A DNA stretch of 27,754 nt from Chara braunii (taxonomy: Eukaryota; Streptophyta; Charophyceae; Charales; Characeae), in contig BFEA01000347.1 of NCBI GenBank assembly GCA_003427395.1, forward strand, positions 550,257 through 578,010, written 5' to 3'. The stretch's first letter is position 1. Every line of letters begins with the position of its first letter. Shown in pieces: positions 8,690 to 19,799 of the stretch. Made by a program: the position numbers and the translations under genes. Under the pieces are notes generated by a model, which did not search any database, was not told the origin of the DNA, and saw only the letters and a list, made by a program, of their open reading frames with translations.

Positions 8690-10005
8690 CTCGAACCGCA
8701 TCTTGATTTATGTGTGTCATCCTTGTAACGGGGCCACGCTAACCTCCCCTGTATCGTCCCGCTTTAGCAGATGTCCCAACGGACTTAGGCCGGGGCAATG
8801 CCCTGCGGCTACAGCCCCACCCTACCTCGGTGCACGAACCTGGCCCCTCCTTCGGGGTTCATGCGTGTCAGCCTCGCGTGGGTCCATGCAAATCTTCTCC
8901 GTATCCGCCCGATTACACTTCGGGGGCTCGTCGGTCTGCCCTCTCCCCTCTCCAGGCTGTTATCCTCCTCCCAGGGCCAACTTGCGAAACGACCCGGTCA
9001 CGGGTTGCGTCCGGATGCGTTCGCCGCCTCAACTCTTCGCAGAGGCCGTGCCAATCTTCTTTGTATCGCTCCAATTTTAACGGATGTCCCGAGGGACGGT
9101 AGCTGCAACTAGCCCCTTACGCGATCGGGTTCAGTCCCGGATCTTTCTACCTACGTCATCCCTCCGCAGCTGACGCTGCGGACCTTCCCGGTACTGCCCT
9201 AGGTTTACGGTTCCCCTCGTAGGGTTTACACGTGCCTACGCCCCATTGCGCCCCCAAAGGTTAGTCGGGTTCCCTCCTACCCCCTTTTTGCATGCCCCCG
9301 CCCCGCTTCCCATCCGGGTTCATCCCCGATCTTACCCACACCAGCCCTGCACCGCGACTTCACAGGTCCTCTCCCTTTCGTACGTACCCGGCGCGACCTG
9401 CGTCCGGGTTCATTCCGAATTTCTACAGAGACCAAGCAAATCTCCCCCACATCGTCCCAGATCTAGCGAACGTCCCGACGGATCTCTGCTGCAGCAGCGC
9501 CCCATGACTCACAGCGTTACGCGTGGATCTGACCTCCTTTCGGGACCGGGTTCCGGTAGGTGCCCCCCCCTTTTCGATTTATGCATGCCACCCTTGCACG
9601 GGGTCACGCAAATCTTCTCCGCGTCGGCCCAACCTTTAACAGATGCTCCGAAGGACTACGCCCGGGTTAGTACCCGAGACCATACAACCTTCTTTTTGGC
9701 ATATACCCGGCCCGGCGTGCGACCGGGTCCATTCCCGGCTTTTGTGCATATCGCCCCCGCACAACGATCCCACAGATCCATCGGCTTGACTTTTGCAGAC
9801 GCCCCAAAAGCCTCCACCGTGGCAGGGACCTCACCGCGTCTCCAAAGGTCATTCGACCTTCCTTCTTTTTTTGCCCTCTTGTGCGTGCACCTAACTCGGC
9901 TCACGTCTGGGTTCATTCCCGGGCTCTTCATATATCATCCCTATGCGGGGGCCATGCGAATCCTCCTTGTACCACTCCCATTTCACGACGGGCACCCCTA
10001 ACTCT
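8690..10005. repeat. degenerate 150-190 bp tandem repeat with T-arm-like hairpins
   Basis: A line like GCAAATCTTCTCCGTATCG recurs near 8736, 8887, 9049, 9436, 9606 and 9955. It is usually followed by AACRGATGYCCCGAAGGAC. Interleaved are hairpins such as CGGG-TTCAGT-CCCG (9126-9140), CGGGT-TAGT-ACCCG (9662-9676), CCGGG-TCCATT-CCCGG (9723-9738) and CTGGGTTCATTCCCGGG (9907-9923). They look like a tRNA T-arm lacking one loop base. A 251-codon frame (9246-10001) runs through but is repeat-derived and resembles no protein I know. Confidence 0.6.
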
Positions 10006-10069
10006 TATGGCCAGTACTGCCCCGTGGTCCTTTCGGGCTGGCTCAAAGTACCAACTCGTAGGTATGCCT

Positions 10070-10850
10070 AGTGAACTAGGCATTGCGGACTGTGGCCGGC
10101 CTCGGAGCCCGCGCCAGGCCCCGGACAAAAAAAGAGAAGGCAGAATAGGGGTCGACCAAAAGGACGAGAACGCAAGCCGGGACGGAACGCAAGTCCCATC
10201 CCCTCCCGGCCGTACAAAACCGGTGCGGGACCAAGATCCCCCGACAAAACTGAGGGGGATAGTCCCATGGGACCCTCCACCCCTCAGCTCTTCGCCGCTC
10301 CGTTGCTCCTGCACCGCCGCCCACCGGCCTCGATCCCCGTACCTCCACTGCAATAGTCCAATGCCGTAACCGATAGGGCTAAACCCAAGCCTGGTACCAG
10401 TAGGCGCCGCCTCCCATATAAAGTGATACCGCGCGGTGCTATGGGCCAAGATACCTCCCAGGCCACTCTTTCGACCCACATTTGTATCCACGGCCCCCGA
10501 GTGTCCGCGCCATCCTACCACCCCGCGTCGTGGCCACCTCGTGAACCTACCGGCGCGCCAGTCCTACCGTCGGTCGCACGCGCCGACCAAAAACGAACTT
10601 CCATTCCCTAACCAAACCCGTGACACGGTCCGGGTCGGTCGGCTACCCCGGCCGCCCACTTAATCAGAAAAATCACACGTGCGCCTTAAAATTGCGCGCC
10701 CACATACCTCGTACCAGGCCAAGGCGGGCCTGAGACATAGTCACGCCTCACGCGGCTTATCCTAACCATACCCATTCTTTCCGTCATCTGCAAAAACCAG
10801 GGCGGATACCCTTGTAAGGGTATTCGCGTCAACAACGCCGATTCAGTTTA
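10070..10850. repeat. module C, copy 1
   Basis: The module is shared with 15540-16150. Matching blocks are CCGACAAAACTGAGGGGGATAG with GGACCCTCCACCCCTC, GCGCCTTAAAATTGCGC, AGTCACGCCTCACGCG and AAAACCAGGGCGGATACCCT. It ends in the perfect hairpin ATACCCTT-GT-AAGGGTAT (10806-10823). A CATATAAAG box (10415-10423) recalls the M3/M5 boxes. Overlapping frames here (such as the 197-codon minus-strand frame, 9928-10521) are not conserved in copy 2. Confidence 0.55.
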
Positions 10851-10956
10851 TTTCAAATTATTTTGCGCAAATTTCATTTTTGAGGCCCGTCCAGTTTTCC
10901 ACACTTTACTACCGGTACCCGTCCTGAAACGGTGCTACCGGTGCCCCTGAGGTTTT

Positions 10957-10966
10957 CTGACGTCAG
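10957..10966. promoter_or_regulatory. CTGACGTCAG palindrome (bZIP-type core)
   Basis: This perfect 10-bp palindrome contains TGACGTCA, the classic bZIP/CRE core. It lies at the junction of module C and composite B. A 10-mer can arise by chance, so regulatory function is speculative. Confidence 0.25.
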
Positions 10967-11044
10967 GAGGACTGGTGGCTTAAGCAAGTGCCCAAAGAAG
11001 AGTAGACCCTGACAAAATGTCCTCTATACAGAGTAAATCGCCAC

Positions 11045-11660
11045 ATGTCAAAATATAATTTATCTCCTCTAAACTAAGAAAATTTCGACAGCGCTTCCCG
11101 TAGGAAAAGTAACTTTTCAGAATTTATACTACCTTAAATACGAAAAACTAAAATAACTCTCAACTCTCAAAAGTAAAATTTTATCGAACTCCTTGAATTA
11201 GTAAAATTCGGGCAGCATCTTCTTTAGAAAGGTAGACTTCCCAGATTTATACCAAGTCAGATATGAACTCAGACATAAAACTTGAGTTTGATCAAGACAA
11301 AATTGAACTAACTCCTTAGATTTGTAGAAATTTCGGCAGCGCTTCATGTAAAGAAAATAGTTTTCCAAAATTTATACAAAGTTAAGTCCAAAAATTTAAA
11401 AATAACTTTGACTCCCCAAAGTGCAATTTTGTCTAACTCCTCGAATTAGCAAAAATTTGGGCAGCACTCTCTTCAGAAAATGAGACTTTCTAGATTTTTA
11501 TTAGGCAATGCATAAAATTTAGACAAGCTGAACTTTGAAAAGTCAAAATATGACTAAATACTTGGTTTTGTAGAAATTTCAGCAGCGCTTCCCGTAGAGA
11601 AAATGACTTACCAAGATTTATACAAAACCAAGTATAAAAAATGTTTCCTGAAAATGCAGG
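11045..11660. repeat. five ~123-bp tandem units, array B
   Basis: Unit arms start near 11080, 11204, 11328, 11452 and 11574, the same unit number and period as array A. Unit 3 (AAATTTCGG with CCAAAATTT) pairs with one mismatch. The GGCAGCGCTTCCCGTAGA block is kept in units 1 and 5, while units 2 and 4 have the GGCAGCAYYYTCTTYAGAAA variant. Array A alternates the two forms in a similar way, so the array duplicated as a whole. Confidence 0.75.
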
Positions 11661-11910
11661 AATTAAACTAAGTAAACGAAAGTTAACTAAAAAAATGCAG
11701 AAATTGATCTTACTCATAAAACTCTAGCAGGTGGCGAACAACTAAAACAACTACCTGTCAAATTGAAACTTAAACTAAGTAGAAGTCTCACTCAGCCATA
11801 TGCATGGCCAAACCACAAAGGTAAGTACTCTCATCAACCTAGAGTCAACTTCTCATAAATAATTCATAAAACGTTCAAATGATTTATCCCTTATACCCAA
11901 CTTACATATG

Positions 11911-12680
11911 GCATGGCGCTAGACCATTCTGCTTAGAAACAATGTCTAATATGCCTTAGGATATACACAAACAGGTTGCATAACCACTTTTCTCTTCGTT
12001 GGCCATATATGGCTAGACCATTCAGCTTAGAAACAATGCTTAGTCGCCCTGAATTGTTTAATAGCCAAAATTTAATAATTTTTGACTTTATTTTCAAAAG
12101 AAATAAAAATGTGGGCAGACAACTGAGCCAGTCAACTTAGAAACAATGCTAAGCTTGCCCAGATTACTTCCAATTATACTTCGTAATTTTCCTTCTTTTC
12201 TTAATGATATGGCTTAACGTTGAACCATTCAGCTTATAATAATGTTTAGTTGTCAGTTCTCATGCAAGTATAAATAAAGTACTTTCTGTTATACTTAGTT
12301 TATACTTATGTGCATGGTTTTCAAGCAAAATCATTCAACTTAAAAACAATGCGTAGCCTTAGACCAGAAATCCTCCCTCAAAAATAAAACAAAAGGCTAA
12401 ACCATTATGGTTAAAAATAATGTTCAGCCTATCCTCAAACCATTCAAAGCATGAAGTTTGATTTTTCAGCCCAACTTCAGTCAGAAACCCCAAAAGAAAC
12501 AGACAGACCAAACCCTTCACTTAGAAACAATGCTTGGTCCCAAAGATCAATCAGGCAAACCCTAAAAAATAAACACAGCAACCAGGTCATTCAGCTTAGA
12601 AACAATGTCTGGTCCTTCAGAAAACAGTCAAATAAACATAGCCCTAGGTCATTCAACTTAGAAACAATGCTTGGTCCTTG
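11911..12680. repeat. variable-stem hairpin array B
   Basis: About nine elements share the core CATTCAGCTTAGAAACAATG, with an inner CATT/AATG stem, inside unlike outer stems: TAGAC.ATT/AATGTCTA (11920-11948), GGGCA/TGCCC (12113-12160), AGGCT.AAC/GTT.AGCCT (12394-12430), GACCAA/TTGGTC (12506-12539) and ACCAG/CTGGT (12581-12613). The array occupies the same place as array A, but the shared core differs, so each array appears to have been homogenised on its own. Function is unknown. Confidence 0.7.
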
Positions 12681-13265
12681 GTTGACCCGATCAAACGCAT
12701 GCAAACTGCCTTCCTCCCACCTTCCCCCAATTCATCCCTTAGTTGCTTTCAGTTAAAATGAAGGAGAAACTTAAACTTCGCACACTTCCTTCCTTTCAGT
12801 CGAATTTAATCCTGAAAAGAAAGCAAAGTTGTAGGGGATCGCATGCATACAGTCAGTCAGACTAGAGAGCGATAGTCAAACATGGGTGTAGTGGGTTCAT
12901 ACAAACAAAGGAAAATATACTTGTTGGTTTCCTGCCTCCATAACTCCTCCTGAGTTGCGCCACAACTCCTTCAATCGGTGGGCAGACTCCCCACAGAGTC
13001 TTGCTGCGGTCCTACGGCTTGCAATCCCGCCTGCCACCTTCCTCTCTGAACAGGATTAGACCGAGAGTTGGAAGAACAGAAGGAGGGGTTTCAGACTCTC
13101 GAGATACAAGAATGAGACTGACTCAACTCTCATAAGAGGGCCTTATTATCTTCCATCGTCTGAGGACCCCGCAATGACGGTTGGAACGCGTAGCAGCTTG
13201 GTCAAACTGGAGTCCAACTTGCAGTTGCTGACTCTCTAATGACCTTCCTAAATCGTATCAATAAC

Positions 13266-15465
13266 CCCGTGTTCGAGGCCTGGCCACTCTTTTGAGCCGT
13301 AATAACGCCCTCCTTCTGTAGTCTTGACCACCCCCTTAAGCCGTGACACCTCTCCTCCTGACCAGCCTACCGTTGTGTAACCTAGAAAATGTCGCGTTCG
13401 AGTGGGAGCACGCCCCTCTCCCACGGACTTTATTCGAATACAAACTGTAATAGCCCGGTATAGTCAAGGAGGTCAGTAGCGGACCGTACTAGGCCAGGAG
13501 TGGTGCGCAACAGCACCGCCCCATGGTAGAAACACAACATTGGCCTGCTACAACCCGGTGGTACCCGCAAAAGCACAACAATACCAGTAACTTCGAAGAA
13601 CAACGGCTCAAGTAAAAACGGTAACTTCCTCGAAAGGAAACACCAGTAAATCCAAGTGTCGAGGATGATACACTCTCTCCTCCTCCAACTCGAATACCCA
13701 GGCTTCTCCTATACAAGTACTTGCAACTTTCAGATTGGCGATGCACGTCGTTGGCGAAGTAAGCGATGATGCTGATACAACAGATCATCACTTGAACCAG
13801 GTACTCGCCCCTCACCTACTTCTTCTCCCTCTCGTACGCCCTCTCCTCATTCGCACGCCTGATCCTACATACCTGCAACTGTGTGCTAAATCGAGATAAA
13901 TCCTTTGCTATAACTAGAAGTTATACTCTACTGTCCAAATGTAGGTGTAGAGGATACCGAGGGACTATCTTCATCGTTAGAATGGGCAATACACCGGCCG
14001 AATAGGTAGCCTCCAACTCCTGAAGTTGATCTTATACTTCTTCTATACTCTGCATCAGGTCCTGCTGACGGGCAGATTTAGTTTCAAACAATCGGTCTCC
14101 AGGGTCGAAAGGCACAACGTTGATTGCAGGGAGTATGATGGTCATGATCCTGATCGTACCAACCACTACGATGGTCTGATGGTACTGATCGTGGGCGGCA
14201 ACTGCTTTGTTCCCTTACCTCTTACATACATAGGGGAAACATGAATCTTATGCGGACGCACAAGAACGTGCTTTGCCATACATCCCCCCCCCGCAACTTC
14301 TGTTTGTGGCAGCACTCGAACCGACCTCTTAAAACAGAATCTGGCATCACAGATCAACTCACGATGTTCGAAAATATCATTGTAGCAACTTAGCCGTCAA
14401 AAAGCGATCAAGGAACGGTAACGATTACGAATTTTTGCCCCTTCCTCCACGTCTCTCTCGACTCTTCCACGCACCATCTCCCTCTACTAACCTCGATTCT
14501 ACTAACCTATTGCTAGCTATGAGCTCGGATTCGGGGTCGCCAATCTTAAACCCCCCCGAATCGTCTCTCCGCTCGCCCGTTTTCATCGAGAATCGTGTAT
14601 GATGTTCTCTCTCTACCACGCCTCGTTTCTCTCTGGGCCATCTCCATCGCTTGTTCCCAAATATACCCGATCCGACCCCCGTCTGAGTACACTCACCTTC
14701 TTCCTTACTTCTACTTGTCGCTCCTCCACCTGTAGCGAGTTTGCGCTACGACCTAGACGCCACAGCGGCGTCTACCGATACAGGCCGTAGGAATCGGATT
14801 CCGGTACAAGTGTGTAGGAGCTCACCTGCCGAGGACAATCCGCCCGAAGGCTGATAGTACCACAACAAAGCGACCCATGCACGACACGGGTTGGAGGGCA
14901 CATGGTCCGCTGCAAAGCTTACATCATATGCCCTAGTGGGGCGAGGCCCGGTGCAGACCTTGGTGGCGGTAATAGTTGGGAAGTTTTGAAGGACCGGGGC
15001 GGAGAGCGGCCCCTTGGGAGCAATTGCGGTGTCGGCCCTGGTGCGCTCATCCCCCCCTTCCGTGCCCAGGCACGGGCCACCATCTTTCAGGTTCCAACGA
15101 GCACGCCCACATCCAAATCTCTCACAACAAATCGTGATTGGCAGACGACGCACCTGCGAAAGGCCCACGCCATCCTTTGGCTGCAGCCCCTCGGGCTTGC
15201 TCGGAATGTTCGCCGATTCCCTCCCACCTTAGGCTACCGACACTCTCCAAGTGGGAAGCAAGGGAAACCACGACCAAAGACCCCACGTGCTTTGAACCCC
15301 TTCATCCAAGCTTCAAGATGGGCGGGGTAAAGCAATCATTTCGTCAACATCCAGACACGGGGGAACTTGTAAGTCAACCAAAGAGGGGCGCGCTTCAAAG
15401 TCCTCGACCGTCGTGATGGCCTTTAACTCCGACGCCACGTCTGAGTCAAGAAATGTTGACGCATG
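13266..15465. other. non-coding stretch between composite B and module C2
   Basis: The stretch has mixed composition, with CT-rich patches at 14440-14740 and a GC-rich part at 14745-15420. Frames of 108-142 codons occur on both strands (such as 14746-15168 minus and 14902-15330 plus), but they overlap one another. None shows a domain, start context or repeat-copy conservation that would support coding. Confidence 0.45.
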
Positions 15466-15510
15466 AAAATAAAAATAAAACAATAATAAAATATAAAAAA
15501 AAAAAAAAAC
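15464..15510. repeat. A-rich tract
   Basis: An AAAAT-type simple run passes into a pure A stretch ending at about 15510, just before module C2. It could be the tail of a retroposed sequence, but no body or target duplication could be tied to it. Confidence 0.7.
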
Positions 15511-15539
15511 TGTCAGAATACGATGAATGAGGAAAAAAG

Positions 15540-16150
15540 ACCGTTAGTACCGTTCTGATGCCTCTGTCGGCAAAACCAAGGGGGATAGCCCCGCCGGACC
15601 CTCAACCCCTCGGTCCCTTCGCGCTACTCTGATATTCTCCGTGTCCTCGCCGCTCCATTCCGATCCTTGAATTTCTTTGATGAAAGTCCGACGTGCAACC
15701 AATAGTGTTAGGCCCAAGGCTGGGTCTAGCTTTGACGGATACCTAAATAAACAGGTACTGCGTGACACACGAATTTACCGAAATGCTTTTGAAGTCACAC
15801 TGTTGTCGATGTCATTCTTCGCACGTACGCACAAACCACGGGTAAGCACATCAATCGGGAGACAAAATCTTTTTAATCCTAACTTAATAAGAAAATAAAA
15901 GTTTGGCTGGCAACCAAACTCTGGCTTCACAATCATCAAAAGCAAAAGAGATCACTCGCGCCTTAAGTCTGCGCACCCACACACTCTCCACTCTAGTCAG
16001 CCATCCAGTTAACGTAAACCACAGACGCAGTCGCGCCTTGCGTGGTATACTTAAACTTTAAACCAAACTTATTTTTTGTCACTTGTAAAAATCAGGGCGG
16101 ATACGCTTGTAAGGGTATTCACACCGACAACTTACCGGACCGTATTAAGC
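15540..16150. repeat. module C, copy 2
   Basis: This is homologous to 10070-10850: GTCGGCAAAACCAAGGGGGA, CGGACCCTCAACCCCTCGG, GCGCCTTAAGTCTGCGC, GCAGTCGCGCCTTGCGTGG and AAAATCAGGGCGGATACGCT. The terminal hairpin is ATACGCTT/AAGGGTAT (16101-16118) with one mismatch relative to copy 1. Copy 2 differs in the middle by an A-rich segment (15860-15945). Confidence 0.55.
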
Positions 16151-16286
16151 AACGTCCCCGTCGCTTTGTAAAATTGAAAAACTATCAATTCATCCTCAAC
16201 TCCAAATGCTGACGAGAAAGGAACCAATCCGATTAGCCGACAGACTCCGGTTCGAGGCCTCCATCAATCCATGCCAAACACAACTA
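16151..16286. other. short spacer, no feature recognised
   Basis: This interval lies between module C2 and the tRNA-like element. I see no repeat copy or open frame of note. Confidence 0.4.
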
Positions 16287-16366
16287 TATGTTGCCAGGAT
16301 TTTAACCCGGGTCTCCATTGTCCTGACATTAGGACGCCGGGATACCGGCATACGTACTACAACATA
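16287..16366 (-). pseudogene. degenerate tRNA-like cloverleaf
   Basis: On the minus strand the ends form a perfect 7-bp acceptor-like stem, TATGTTG/CAACATA. A D-like arm GTAC/GTAT, a GTCCT/AGGAC stem with a 6-nt loop and a T-like arm CCGGG-TTAAAAT-CCTGG follow in tRNA order. The T-loop has A where tRNAs have the invariant C (TTCRANT). The anticodon loop is one base short and the middle is too long. It is best read as a tRNA pseudogene or tRNA-derived SINE head, not a working tRNA; no anticodon is assigned. Confidence 0.45.
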
Positions 16367-16608
16367 AGCTTCAGTGACCTTCTCAACCGTTCTCTCCCCA
16401 TTCTCCTAGACAAACGCATACTTCTCGTTAGGTGTCCCATTTAGTCTCTACCCTGCAAGCAGGGCCATAACTTGGAACGCGGACCCTAACCGAGACCTTT
16501 GAAGACATTCTTGCCTTCCTCCAATAATTCTTACAATCAGGTATATATACATAAATCTAGTCTTAGACTCTTCCTGCAATGTAGTACAAGAAGGTCAGGT
16601 CTCCATCT

Positions 16609-16651
16609 CGGCCCACCATAGTCTGGTTGATTGAATCAGATCTACGGGCCG
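16609..16651. other. 43-nt hairpin
   Basis: CGGCCC (16609-16614) pairs with GGGCCG (16646-16651). An inner TAGTCTG pairs with CAGATCTA through one bulged A. It has no poly-T or known motif. It may be part of an RNA structure or simply a palindrome. Confidence 0.45.
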
Positions 16652-17822
16652 CCTCATTGTTATTTTAGCAGTAGTGTTCTCGCAGGTTGCGCTACGATAG
16701 GCTTTTATCCTGATAAGCATCCAATCGGGACTCAAAAAGACTCAATCGACTCGACTCTTATCCCACGCCTTCCCGCAGGAGTAAAACTCTCCTAGGCGGC
16801 CATACTCTTTAAGTCTTTGCTCCCTTGGTAAGACGTGGGTCCGCTATCACGTTACGTTGATCAGCAACCAATAATGAGGGTTGCGCCTCAGTGATGTTTG
16901 TTTTACCCCTAGTTGGGTCTCTCATAAATGCCCTAAGATTAGCACAAGTAGCTGGATGGTGTGTTGCAACAATACAGGCCTATTGCGGAACTATGCAAAA
17001 CCCTTTCACACATAAAAGACATTTGCCAGCTTTTTGTGGGACAACACAGAGAGCACGACATCCTCTCCACTTTCACAAAACAGAATCACCACCAGATTCA
17101 CAAGACCATGATCTCCCAACTTGATCAGAGCAAGAAAGTCACACATCTCAATGACATCTCCCCAACGAATCACTCTTGTGACGTCCAAAATTTCAACAAT
17201 AGCCAAACAAAAACTTGGTCCTTTTCGTCAGACTTTATTATTCAAAATCGGCTTACCATGTCATTAAATCTATTAACCACCTTTTAGCAAAAGGATGTCT
17301 CACTTTATCAGGTCTCCCAGTCATCCCTTTCTTCCCTAGGATGAACTCTCATGCGACCTTTCTTTAAAACATCTTCCCTCTCTAAAGATGAGTCTCAAAA
17401 TAAACAAAAGGCTACCTTCTCACGCAAAGACGTCTCAAGACTCTCAACCATAAAACAACTCAAACCGAGAGACCAACTTCTGGATCCTCATCACAACTCA
17501 ACAATAAACATTTGGCATGGTAAACATTCGAGTCCCAAATCCCTTAGGATTCTCACACTCTTCAAAAAAACAAACTTCACTCCCTCTCCTTATACTCGAC
17601 CCTATCACCCGCCTGTGAGCAGATCGCACGGGTATACCGAAGAGTAGACAACTCACATATAAATACATTCGCAATTCACAAAATACACGAGATGTTTTCC
17701 TATACATCTTCCACACGAAACTTTCATTCATCAGGATAAAACCACACATGTGAGAGCGATCGTGATCGTCATATACAAAGAGTAGTCTAAGATAAAATCT
17801 CAACTCAATATACACTCAGGGG
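16652..17822. other. AT/C-rich stretch, no gene recognised
   Basis: Frames of about 60-108 codons are present (16961-17287 and 17351-17647 on plus, 17498-17815 on minus) but show no domain, compositional signature or conserved copy. The translations are rich in Ser, His, Lys and Thr, as expected from A/C-rich non-coding DNA. Confidence 0.45.
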
Positions 17823-18715
17823 TGTAATATCCCAATTAAAAAAAATGAATAATCATAGTCTTGAATTATATATATATACTTAGAGTTGAACAATCTCAAC
17901 TCAAAATAGCACTAGTATCACAAAAACGATCGTAGTCTCCTTAGCCAGAGCTAAGCTGAAACAGTTTTTAATCATGGCATAATCGCACCCCTCAAATCAG
18001 AGGACTCCAAGACATATCCAAATATCCAAAAATAACACAAGACCTACCATGCCTCAATATATTAAAAGTTTACAGCGGCCTCGAGTCAAAACGTTGTGCA
18101 TGTTCCTTTCTCATATCTCAGCAAAACTCACACAAGAAGAGGTTCAACACACTAACCTTCAAGGTTGTAGAATCCTGAAAACATAAACTCAGAGCCCACT
18201 ACAATCAACGTATCTTATATACACAGATGTATAGGTGGACACACCTTCTATAGCTCAGGGTGGTATGATTAAAAAGAAACTCAACCCTCAAAACACAATC
18301 ACATTATCTTGAATCGTGGGAGAGTATTCCAGAGGAAAATACATGTTTAAAGGGGACAAGTACTATAACCAAAGTCAAGTTTGTGCTCCTAATGAGATCA
18401 CCTTCTCACATGATCTCATGATGCACTCAAGTCTATACTACAAACTATACCCTCATCCGTCTCTTTACCCTCAGCATCTCATATACGCAAGAGGCTCACT
18501 CTCATACTTTGATCATGCTCGAACCGTTCTTCCCTTGATCATTCACACTGTTTTATCCAGACTAACTTGAGGCTTCTTATGATCCGATATATACACACAA
18601 TGCTCTTAAAGGAATATACACATATTGTCTAACTCACCTAGTATTCAGTCAAGATATGCCAATTAAAATACGAAGTCGGGATCACACAATCAGTTAGCAT
18701 GTTATTCTAACTCTT
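17823..18715 (+). repeat. possible LTR beginning with TGTAATATCCC
   Basis: TGTAATATCCCAATT directly follows ACTCAGGGG. Many plant Ty3-type LTRs begin TGTAATATCCC after a purine tract. Within it is the stem GAGTTGA/TCAACTC (17883-17902). I found no second copy in the window, no TGGTATCAGAGC-type primer site and no pol gene. If real, it is a solo or truncated LTR, possibly cut by module M4. Confidence 0.25.
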
Positions 18716-18779
18716 GTGTCCACGCATAAACACAAGTCCATGAGAGACGCTCTTTGGCAGAATAGAAGGGCACCCTTTA

Positions 18780-19765
18780 TCGGCCCGCTACTACCCGAAC
18801 CTCGTCCCAATCTACACCCTTTTCATCTGGGTTACGAGAGCTCGCTGTTGAGCACATCGGTCCCGCACGGGGACCCTCCCGACCGCGTCACACATGATTT
18901 TGCAGGACTTGTCGCGGAGAGCGTTTGCTGCTCCAGCCGAGTGCGCGAGCCGTACCTCTCGCGAGCCCCTACGACAGGACAGGGTCACTTGAGGTACCGC
19001 TTACCTCCACCTGCGGGAACTGTCACCATCCCTTAGGTGGGCGTATCCCTGCCGAGCTACTGAACCATATGCGAAAACTTTTCGTATGCAATTGCAGAGG
19101 TAGCCCAGCCGAAGGCGTTTCTCGTTCGCTGTAGCATAGGGGGGTACGCGCGGTCGAACGCCCGAAAATCGAACCCGCACGCGAATCGACGTACTGGGGG
19201 GCTGAGGTCCCAAACACGACTCGACGCCGGTAAACTAGGACGCATCACATACACCTTGCGTTACACCACAACACTCATATCTACCCACACATAACACATG
19301 GACACGCACAAAATAAACACCACAAACAACACAACAACACAACAACACTCCTAGTCCCTTCAGTATCCGACCCATAACGTTATGCCACGAGGATCAGATA
19401 GGTATCGCGCACTGATTTTTCGTATAAGAGTCATGCGAGCGCATGGCCTCCTCATATCGACCAGTCATGCGGGCATTCGCAGACATTCGCGCTGATGGGG
19501 TACTATGTGGTACTCATAACCACGCGGCCCTTGGTAATCTCGAGGGTCGTGTTCGACACTCAAGTGTCAGCTGATAAGCGCGTTAAGGGGTTACCTTCTC
19601 GGCACTAGACAACCGCCATGTGCGGTTGACGACCACACCCTCTTCTGCACCCTGTGCAGAGGGGTTGAGTAGAGAGCTTCAAGGCTGTCGTGGTAGCCAA
19701 CCTCAAGGGGTTTGACTTTGACGGCTACCACGGGCTATAACGTCCAACCATGAAAACTTTAAGGA
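18780..19765 (+). repeat. structured repeat module, copy M4
   Basis: This third full copy of the M1/M2 module lies about 16 kb downstream in the same orientation. It keeps the upstream line CCTCTCGCGAGCCCCTACGA, a weaker TATA-like box (19423-19428) and the stems GACACT/AGTGTC (19555-19568), CAACCG/CGGTTG (19610-19628), CTGCAC/GTGCAG (19645-19659) and GTGGTAGCC/GGCTACCAC (19690-19698 with 19723-19731). The last stem sits where M1 and M2 have different pairing sequences. No conserved coding frame is present. Confidence 0.65.
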
Positions 19766-19799
19766 GAAAACAACTGCAGATAGTCTGATAGCCGTTCCA

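Larger units (their letters stand above)
10960..13265. repeat. composite repeat B
   Basis: This is a second copy of composite A in the same orientation and module order: CCACATGTCAAAATATAATT lead-in, five tandem units, linker with CTACCTGTCAAATTG and GGTAAGTACTCTCATCAACC, hairpin array, then TTTCCTGCCTCCATAACTCC, CCCGCCTGCCACCTTCCTCT and CCCCGCAATGACGG. Divergence from A is substantial, so the duplication is old. I see no shared open reading frame. Confidence 0.6.

Noticed and set aside
9246-10001. 251-codon plus-strand open frame
   Set aside because: It runs through the degenerate tandem repeat region, reads as Pro/Arg/Ser/His-rich with no domain, and other frames over the same DNA are also open. 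Probably chance in C-rich DNA.
9928-10521. 197-codon minus-strand open frame
   Set aside because: It overlaps open frames on both strands, lies across module C, and is not preserved in the second copy of that module (15540-16150).
14746-15330. Overlapping 140- and 142-codon frames on opposite strands
   Set aside because: Neither shows a motif, start context or repeat-copy conservation; the GC-rich composition explains the lack of stops.
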